Assembly: GCA_034927815.1 (NCBI GenBank)
Contig: JAYFPK010000026.1
Span: 1-64,000, forward strand
Direction: 5' to 3'
DNA from: Limiplasma sp034927815
GTDB lineage: Bacteria > Bacillota > Clostridia > Christensenellales > Aristaeellaceae
DNA length: 64,000 bases
Position 1 is the stretch's first letter. Each line of letters begins with the position of its first letter. The notes below the pieces were generated by a model. It had not been told where the DNA came from and made no database searches. It saw only the letters and a list, made by a program, of their open reading frames with translations. Shown piece after piece: positions 58,930-64,000 of this stretch. Both the position numbers and the translations under genes were made by a program.

Positions 58930-59685
58930 ATGAAGATTCTCGTTTTGCTGAAACAAGTCCCGGACACCATGGACGTGAAGCTGTCCGGGGACTTCACCCT
59001 CCAGCGGGAGGCCGTGGCCCAGGTGACGAACCCCGCGGACGAGTCCGCCCTGGAATTGGGGCTGACCCTGCGGGACGCCCTGGGCGGCAGCGTCACCGTG
59101 ATGACCATGGGCCTCCCCCGGGCGGAGGGGATGCTTCGGGAAGCCATCAGCCGGGGCGCGGAGGAAGCCGCGCTGCTGACCGACCCCCGCTTTGCCGGGG
59201 CGGACACCCTGGCCACGGCCAGGACCCTCCGCGCCGCCCAAGAGACCCTGGGGCCCTTTGACCTGATCCTGTGCGGCCGCCGCGCCGCGGACGGGGAAAC
59301 GGGCCAGGTGGGCCCCATGCTGGCCGCTTTGATGAACATCCCCTGCGTGGCGAACGCCACCAAGGTCTGCTGGGAAAAGGACGCTTTCATTGTCCAACAA
59401 CTGACGGAAGGCGGGCTTCTCCAATGGGAGGTTCCTCCGCCCGCCCTGGTGACCCTGTGCGAATGGAGCCACCCCCTGCGCTTGCCCAGCCTCGCCGGGC
59501 TTCGCGGCGCGGCAAAGGCCGTGGTGCGCCGCTTCACGGCGGCGGACCTGGACCTTGATCCCCAGGAGTGCGGCCTGAAGGGCTCCCCCACCCGGGTGAT
59601 CCGCGTCAGCGTCCGTCCGGCCGGGATACGGTCTTGCCAAAAGCTCACCCTTCAGGAGTTGCTGGAAAAGGGGGTGCTCCCATGA
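58930..59685 (+). CDS. etfB: Electron transfer flavoprotein beta subunit
   Basis: 251 aa. KILVLLKQVPDTMDVKL, VTNPADESALELGL, VMTMGLPRAEGMLREAISRG, and the AMP/FAD signature CGRRAADGETGQVGPMLAAL. The C-terminal arm (SCQKLTLQELLEKG) clasps the alpha subunit. Overlaps etfA by four bases (ATGA). In anaerobes, ETF encoded with a GlcD-like oxidase can be bifurcating. Confidence 0.95.
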   Translation: MKILVLLKQVPDTMDVKLSGDFTLQREAVAQVTNPADESALELGLTLRDALGGSVTVMTMGLPRAEGMLREAISRGAEEAALLTDPRFAGADTLATARTLRAAQETLGPFDLILCGRRAADGETGQVGPMLAALMNIPCVANATKVCWEKDAFIVQQLTEGGLLQWEVPPPALVTLCEWSHPLRLPSLAGLRGAAKAVVRRFTAADLDLDPQECGLKGSPTRVIRVSVRPAGIRSCQKLTLQELLEKGVLP

Positions 59686-60623
59686 CCTTTGCGGTATTTT
59701 GCGAAGCCGCCGGCAGCGCCGGCCTGGAGCTCATCGGCAAGGCCCGGGAGCTGGCCCCCGCCGCCCGCATCGCCGCCTTGGCGGAAGGGGAGCCTTCCCT
59801 GGTTTCCTCCTGCTTCGCCTGCGGCGCGGACGAGGTGTATGCCCTTCCCCCTTGCCCGGACGATTGCCTCCAGGGCTCCTACCTGGCCCAGGCCATGAAG
59901 GAGCTTGAGCCCGATGTGGCGCTGTTTCCGGCCACGGTCCGGGGACGCTTCCTTTCCGCCTGGGTGGCCGCCAAGCTGGACACCGGCCTCACCGCGGACT
60001 GCACGGCCCTGGCGTTGACGCCGGAGGGGCTGCTGCTTCAAAGCCGCCCGGCCTTTGGCGGCCATTTGACCGCGGACATCCTCTGCAAGGAGCGCCGCCC
60101 CCAGATGGCCAGCGTCCGGCCCGGCATCTTTCCCCTTCCCCAGGAAAAGCCTTCGGCCCAAGGCCCGGTCAAGCCCTTTCTTCCCCAGCCCTTGCCCTCC
60201 TTGATGCGTCGGCTCTCCCTGACCCCGGCCCCGGACGGCGCTTCCCTCTCCCAGGCCAAGATCATTGTAGCGGGGGGGAAGGGTATCGGCGGCGCGGAGG
60301 GCTTCGCAACGCTGGCGGAGCTGGCCCGGCTGCTGGGGGGCGCTTTGGGGGCTACCCGCAGCGCCGTGGACGCGGGGTGGATCAGCTATGACCACCAGAT
60401 CGGCCAAACCGGCGTCGCCGTGCGGCCGGACTTGTACCTGGCCTTTGGCGTCAGCGGCCTGATCCAGCACGTGGTGGGCATGAACGGGGCCAAAACCGTC
60501 GTAGCGGTGAACACGGACCGCATGGCGGCTATCTTTGATTACGCGGACTATGGAATCGTGGCCGATTGGAAGGAAACCGCCCAAAAGATGATCGCCTTTT
60601 TGCGGGAGCGAAAGAGCCCGTAA
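59682..60623 (+). CDS. etfA: Electron transfer flavoprotein alpha subunit
   Basis: 313 aa. The C-terminal FAD domain is intact: VAGGKGIGGAEGFATLAELA, LGATRSAVDAGWISYDHQIG, QTGVAVRPDLYLAFGVSGLI, GAKTVVAVNTDRMAAIFDYA, and DYGIVADWKE. There is no N-terminal ferredoxin domain. Last gene of the aldolase operon; a terminator follows at 60645. Confidence 0.95.
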   Translation: MTFAVFCEAAGSAGLELIGKARELAPAARIAALAEGEPSLVSSCFACGADEVYALPPCPDDCLQGSYLAQAMKELEPDVALFPATVRGRFLSAWVAAKLDTGLTADCTALALTPEGLLLQSRPAFGGHLTADILCKERRPQMASVRPGIFPLPQEKPSAQGPVKPFLPQPLPSLMRRLSLTPAPDGASLSQAKIIVAGGKGIGGAEGFATLAELARLLGGALGATRSAVDAGWISYDHQIGQTGVAVRPDLYLAFGVSGLIQHVVGMNGAKTVVAVNTDRMAAIFDYADYGIVADWKETAQKMIAFLRERKSP

Positions 60624-60644
60624 GAAGCCTTCTTTGACAAACAG

Positions 60645-60689
60645 GCCTTTAGGCCCCGGGGACAGCTTTCCCCCGGCCTAAAGGCTTTT
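60645..60689 (+). terminator. Terminator of the aldolase-ETF operon
   Basis: GCCTTTAGGCC at 60645-60655 pairs exactly with GGCCTAAAGGC at 60675-60685. The inner CCGGGG/CCCCC region adds pairs, and TTTT follows. Confidence 0.92.
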
Positions 60690-60744
60690 GCATGCATATC
60701 TCTGTCACCTTACGGAAAGCCTAGCTTCCAGAGGGGTGACAGGC

Positions 60745-61860
60745 ATGCGGGAAGGAATTCTCACCGAACGGGAATGGCGCAAGCAGGCGTGGCGCGTGTC
60801 CAAGCGCAGGCCGCCTTGCTGGGGGGCGCAGTACGTAACGCCCCAGGCGCAGCCGCGCCCCAGCCGGCACAGAAAATACGCTCCCTGGGCCGCCCTTTCC
60901 CTGGGGCTGGCGGCCCTTGGCATTATCCTGTCCCTGACGCTTCGCTACCACACGCCCCCCTCGGACTTTCCCATCATGCCCGCCCTCAGCGAGGCTGTGG
61001 AGCTCCCCCAGCAGCGCACCGTGCGGGCCAACAGCGCCGTGGCCTACCAGTATCCCCAGCTTTCCACCCGGGACGTGACCTTCACCCAAAGCGAGCTCTT
61101 GCGGGGCAACATCATGCTCATAAACCGGGAGCATCCCCTGCCCCATGACGCCCCCGGGGCCAACACCGTGAGCATCGCCACCTTTGGCAAGGGCATCGTG
61201 CCGGTGCGGAATCTGGAGCTAAAGGCAGGCCGGGAGACCATCGACGCCCTGTATCAGTTCTTTTTGTTAGCCCGGCAAAAGGGCATCGAGGGGTTGGGCA
61301 TCTCCCAGGGCACCCTGAGCGAGGCCCAGCAGCGGGAGCTCCAACTGGAGCGGGTGAAGGTCCACGCCTGTAGCATGCCCTTGCAGGAGGCTGTGGAAAA
61401 GGCCCGCCAGGAGGTGGACGACCCCAGGGCCAGCGATTTTCAGCAGCAGTACACCGTGGAGATCCGCCTGTACGCCCCCTGGGAGGGGGCGGCGGACCAG
61501 CGGCCCCTGGCCCGTACCGAGCAAGGCCGTTTTCTGCTCACCAACGCGTGGCGCTATGGCTTCATCCGCCGCTATCCCCAGGAAAATGCAAACCCCTACA
61601 AGGCGTACCAATTCCGCTACGTAGGGGCGGCTCACAGCACCGCCATGACCTACCTGGACCTGGATTTGGAATCCTACCTGGAACTGCTCCATGAAAAACG
61701 GATGATTTTCATCCACGACAAGGGCGCACCCAAATACCTGATCCTCTGTCTGCCCGTCACAGACGGGTATGTGAGCTTCCCCATCCCGGAAAATGCCGCC
61801 TACGAGGCCGGGTATGACAACCTGGGCTACGCCGTGGTGGCCTGTACCTTCCCGGAATAA
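60745..61860 (+). CDS. VanY/M15-like membrane protein lacking the zinc ligands
   Basis: 371 aa. One N-terminal membrane helix (WAALSLGLAALGIILSL). The outer part has the plan of D-Ala-D-Ala carboxypeptidases of the M15B (VanY) kind: LYQFFLLARQKGIEGLGISQ, then NAWRYGFIRRYPQE and YQFRYVGAAHSTAM. The zinc/catalytic motif SxHxxGxAxD is replaced by SDFQQQYTVE, and the usual WHF is YQF. It therefore looks catalytically dead and may bind peptidoglycan or a partner instead. Start ATG 60745 after AGAGGGG. Confidence 0.75.
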   Translation: MREGILTEREWRKQAWRVSKRRPPCWGAQYVTPQAQPRPSRHRKYAPWAALSLGLAALGIILSLTLRYHTPPSDFPIMPALSEAVELPQQRTVRANSAVAYQYPQLSTRDVTFTQSELLRGNIMLINREHPLPHDAPGANTVSIATFGKGIVPVRNLELKAGRETIDALYQFFLLARQKGIEGLGISQGTLSEAQQRELQLERVKVHACSMPLQEAVEKARQEVDDPRASDFQQQYTVEIRLYAPWEGAADQRPLARTEQGRFLLTNAWRYGFIRRYPQENANPYKAYQFRYVGAAHSTAMTYLDLDLESYLELLHEKRMIFIHDKGAPKYLILCLPVTDGYVSFPIPENAAYEAGYDNLGYAVVACTFPE

Positions 61861-61876
61861 AAAGGCGCGAGAAAGA

Positions 61877-61902
61877 CCGCCGCGGCATGCCGCGGCGGCC
61901 TT
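61877..61902 (+). terminator. Terminator between the VanY-like and lepB genes
   Basis: CCGCCGCGGCA and its exact complement form an uninterrupted 22-base palindrome at 61877-61898, followed by CCTTT. It serves the plus-strand gene; signal peptidase converges from the other side. Confidence 0.75.
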
Positions 61903-61917
61903 TGCCAACCATTCATG

Positions 61918-62550
61918 TTATTGGATGCCCCTAACCTGCGTAAAGGGGAATACCACAAAGCGGACGTGGCCCACGATCTGGTCCCGGGTCAGGGCCGCGG
62001 GAGCGCCGTCCGGATAATAGTTACGGCTGTCGTGGCTGTTGTCCCGGTTATCCCCCATGACAAAATACTCGTTTTCCCCCAGCACAAAGGCCTCCATGCT
62101 AAAGCCGTTGTCATTGCGCTCGGGGGTCAAATAAGGCTCCTTGAGGGCCTCGCCGTTGCGGTACACCATATTTTGCCTGACCTCGATCACATCCCCGGGG
62201 CCGCCCATGAGCCGCTTGACGAAATACTCCGTCCGGCCCGGATACCGGCAGATGATCACATCTCCCAAGCTGGGCGCTCCAAAGATATACTCCGGCTTGG
62301 TGACGATCATGATCTCCCCGTCGGCCAAGGTGTCGTTCATGCTGGCCCCATCCACCCGGATGGGCTCGAAGAGAAAGGAACGGATAAATAATGCAATGAG
62401 CACAGCGGCGCCCAACGTGAGCACCCAGGAGAGAATTTCTCTTTTCACGCTTTTCTTCTTCCCAGCCTCGGCGGCCACATCCCCGGCCACGGTCTCCATC
62501 TGGCCCTGGACGATCTGTTCCGCCATTGCTTTTTCGCTTTGCGTCTGCAT
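61918..62550 (-). CDS. lepB: Signal peptidase I
   Basis: 210 aa. One N-terminal membrane helix (LTLGAAVLIALFIRSFLF) after a 45-residue cytoplasmic segment. Catalytic Ser in RVDGASMNDTL and Lys in YFVKRLMGGPGD; the closing box is FVMGDNRDNSHDSRNY. It removes signal peptides of exported proteins such as those in this window. It is followed on the minus strand by no gene before the convergent terminator. Confidence 0.96.
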   Translation of the reverse strand: MQTQSEKAMAEQIVQGQMETVAGDVAAEAGKKKSVKREILSWVLTLGAAVLIALFIRSFLFEPIRVDGASMNDTLADGEIMIVTKPEYIFGAPSLGDVIICRYPGRTEYFVKRLMGGPGDVIEVRQNMVYRNGEALKEPYLTPERNDNGFSMEAFVLGENEYFVMGDNRDNSHDSRNYYPDGAPAALTRDQIVGHVRFVVFPFTQVRGIQ

Positions 62551-62564
62551 GGAAAACCCCTCCT

Positions 62565-62795
62565 TTATTGCCGCTGTGACATCTCGCGCAGCGTTTCGGC
62601 CTCAGGCACGGGGCCTTGGGTCAGCACCTTCTTGCGCCGCCTCACAAAGTCCGCCCGCTCCATCATCACAATCCGGCCGCAGCCCAGGCACTTTACCTTG
62701 ATATCAGCGCCAATGCGAATTACGGTCCATTGGTCGCTGCCGCACGGATGGGTTTTTCGCATTTGAACGACATCCTGTAAGCGAATCTCGTCCAC
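62565..62795 (-). CDS. DUF951 domain protein
   Basis: 76 aa. The family's core is intact: QDVVQMRKTHPCGSDQWTVI, RIGADIKVKCLGCGRIVMM, then ERADFVRRRKKV. The C and CxxC residues may bind zinc. DUF951 proteins are widespread in Firmicutes and their function is not established. It lies 14 bases upstream of lepB on the same strand. Confidence 0.9.
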   Translation of the reverse strand: MDEIRLQDVVQMRKTHPCGSDQWTVIRIGADIKVKCLGCGRIVMMERADFVRRRKKVLTQGPVPEAETLREMSQRQ

Positions 62796-62989
62796 GATGC
62801 TGCACCTCCGACATTGTTCCTATGCATTATACAACTCATCCGCGCTGGTTTCAAGCCAAATGAATTGCCAAATGAACACTCAACTGTGAATAATTGATGA
62901 ACTCCGTCCCTCCCGGCCCCTACGCCTTGCCCGCCAGCGGCGCTGTATGCTATACTGTGGCGGGCATTACCCAAGGGAGGAGCAAAGCC

Positions 62990-63115
62990 ATGGCAAGCAA
63001 CGGAAAAAAGAGGAAAACCGCGAAAGTATGGATCACACGGGGCATTTGCCTGGCCCTGGCGCTGCTCATGCTGGGGATGGTGCTGGCCTCGGCCCTCTGG
63101 TCCAACGTTTGGTGA
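62990..63115 (+). CDS. 41-residue membrane peptide
   Basis: ATG 62990 follows GGGAGGAG with good spacing. A basic start (MASNGKKRKTAKVW) and one membrane helix (GICLALALLMLGMVLASALW), then a stop. No family is recognised. A TATACT box at 62951-62956 is a plausible -10. The ribosome binding site and topology support a real small membrane protein. Confidence 0.55.
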   Translation: MASNGKKRKTAKVWITRGICLALALLMLGMVLASALWSNVW

Positions 63116-63277
63116 ACCCGGTTTTTTGCCGGGGACGCGTTTGCCTTCCCCTTTTGTGACAAAGGCGCGCTAAGCCGGAAAAGGATGGCAAGCTGCCCAA
63201 GACCTGGGGCGCTGATGGTTGGAAAACATGGGCGGCCTTGCGTTCTTTTCTTCAAAAACGATCACGGAACATCTCTT

Positions 63278-63301
63278 GCGCAGAAGTTTCTGCGCGTTTT
63301 T
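63278..63301 (+). terminator. Hairpin terminator
   Basis: GCGCAGAA at 63278-63285 pairs with TTCTGCGC at 63288-63295, then GTTTTT. It could end the transcript of the 41-residue peptide. Confidence 0.7.
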
Positions 63302-63338
63302 CATGGGCAAAGTATGGAGGCGGCGGCCCTTCAGGGGC

Positions 63339-63911
63339 TTAGGCCAGCTCCATGGCGATGTGTTTGCCGAACCTTTCCTCCCCCACCATCAGCACATAGA
63401 GCGCCTTCAGCTCTTCATAGAGCCGGGCGTCTCCCTCGTCCCCGCGCAGGGGCAGGTAGAGGATCTCAAATTCCACGCCAAAGACCACGGCGCGGATGCC
63501 GGTTTTGCGCAGCCCGTTCTTTTCGTAAAAAGCGATCCTGCGGATTCTCTGCGTCCTCTCCTGCTGGTTTTTGGCCCCGGCTACGCTCTCCACCTCAATG
63601 AGGTAGCCCTGGGAGGCGCGGTCCTCCTTCTTAAGCCTTTCCAGGAGCAAGGAGCCGTACCCCTTGCCCCGCTGCTTCCGGTTGCTGGCAAAATAGTCCA
63701 GCAGCTGAAAACCGCTGTCCTTGTTGTGGAGCAAAATAGCGTAGGCCAGCAGTTCCTCCCCCCGGCATAAGCCCTGGACCGTGCAAATCCCCTTTTCCAT
63801 ATAGGCCTTGATGGCCCACAGGGGCTTGAGCTCGCTGCGGGGGAAATCATGGATCATGTGGTTTTCATACAGGTCCGCCACCTGCTGTACGTCCATCTTT
63901 TTCAGGTGCAT
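63339..63911 (-). CDS. GNAT-family acetyltransferase
   Basis: 190 aa from ATG 63911 behind AAGGAGGAG. The acetyl-CoA loop is RKQRGKGYGSLLLERLKKE (Q/RxxGxG/A), followed by YLIEVESVAGA and RRIAFYEKNGLRKTGI, the usual beta-5/alpha-4 end of a GNAT domain. The acceptor is not known. It overlaps the end of the preceding partial frame. Confidence 0.88.
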   Translation of the reverse strand: MHLKKMDVQQVADLYENHMIHDFPRSELKPLWAIKAYMEKGICTVQGLCRGEELLAYAILLHNKDSGFQLLDYFASNRKQRGKGYGSLLLERLKKEDRASQGYLIEVESVAGAKNQQERTQRIRRIAFYEKNGLRKTGIRAVVFGVEFEILYLPLRGDEGDARLYEELKALYVLMVGEERFGKHIAMELA

Positions 63912-64000
63912 TGTTCTCCTCCTTCGCGAAATTCCCTGTCCGGGCCCGCTGGGGCCTGGTCTTCCTCCTCCCAGGCCGGAATCAAAAACCAAAAGGTGGT
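63902..64000 (-). CDS. Possible 3' end of an upstream gene (partial)
   Basis: From the right edge the minus strand is open for 32 codons (TTFWFLIPAWEEEDQAPAGP, ending GGEQCT) and stops at 63902, overlapping the GNAT start by ten bases. Such an overlap is typical of operon neighbours. Too little is visible for an identity. Confidence 0.4.
   Translation of the reverse strand, partial: TTFWFLIPAWEEEDQAPAGPDREFREGGEQCT

Noticed and set aside
55876..59640. Two long minus-strand frames (626 and 608 codons) over the oxidase and Fe-S genes
   Set aside because: Same antisense effect in GC-rich DNA; the plus-strand genes have full family motifs.
60745..61860. Vancomycin resistance (vanY) gene
   Set aside because: No zinc ligands, no vanA/B/H/X genes, and the two-component system in the window is about 38 kb away.

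Overview
The window looks like a chromosome segment of a spore-forming, anaerobic-type Bacillota (class Clostridia). The evidence is the spore genes gpr and spoIIP, T-box control, consensus TTGACA/TATAAT promoters, strong AGGAGG ribosome binding sites, and pairs of ETF and FAD-linked oxidase genes. No 16S or other taxonomic marker is present, so I do not go below class. The sequence falls into two halves. About 1-32.9 kb is moderate in GC, full of mobile-element debris, and reads mostly on the minus strand. About 33-64 kb is clearly GC-rich, carries large antisense open frames typical of high GC, and contains normal chromosomal genes. The join is a tRNA-Met/tRNA-fMet pair at 32952-33113.

Left half. 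1-3 kb holds two secreted proteins and fragments of IS3-, possibly IS256- and IS5-type transposases. 3.1-14.7 kb is a compact phage-type replication and regulation module, all on the minus strand: sigma-like regulators, DUF3825 protein, DeoR-type HTH, DUF2800 nuclease, DUF2815 ssDNA-binding protein, family A DNA polymerase, DUF4406-like protein, PrimPol-VapE helicase, VRR-NUC nuclease and SNF2 helicase. It has no integrase, terminase or virion gene. It contains a cluster of GGAAAC repeats (a possible origin) and a roughly 400-nt stretch of nested hairpins that may be a structured RNA. 15.0-19.9 kb is a four-gene operon (two SDR dehydrogenases, a CrtC/AttH-like protein and a DegV protein) divergent from a TetR regulator. 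20-27.3 kb holds further phage-like scraps, an OmpR-type two-component system, a frameshifted membrane protein, and a 62-aa protein upstream of a large MacB-like ABC protein. 27.6-32.7 kb has a GT8 glycosyltransferase, an unrecognised 507-aa protein, degenerate tRNA-like relics and a complete IS3-family element.

Right half. 33.2-36.1 kb encodes an esterase, SpoIIP and GPR. 36.2-39.7 kb is a MacAB-like efflux operon. 41.1-43.1 kb is an acyl-CoA synthetase behind a T-box leader, an unusual pairing. 43.2-46.6 kb has UPF0210, an ACT-domain protein, a pyridoxal kinase-like protein and a hydrolase. 46.8-60.6 kb looks like one sugar or polyol catabolic regulon: ABC uptake proteins, two medium-chain dehydrogenases, an RpiR regulator, class II aldolase, PfkB kinase, aldose-epimerase-like protein, an AGPS/GlcD-like FAD oxidase, an Fe-S protein and EtfBA. 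Four copies of a 16-bp motif close to TGTAGATNATTTTCAT sit in its two control regions and tie it together. 60.7-64 kb has a VanY-like protein without visible zinc ligands, signal peptidase I, a DUF951 protein, a tiny membrane protein and a GNAT acetyltransferase.
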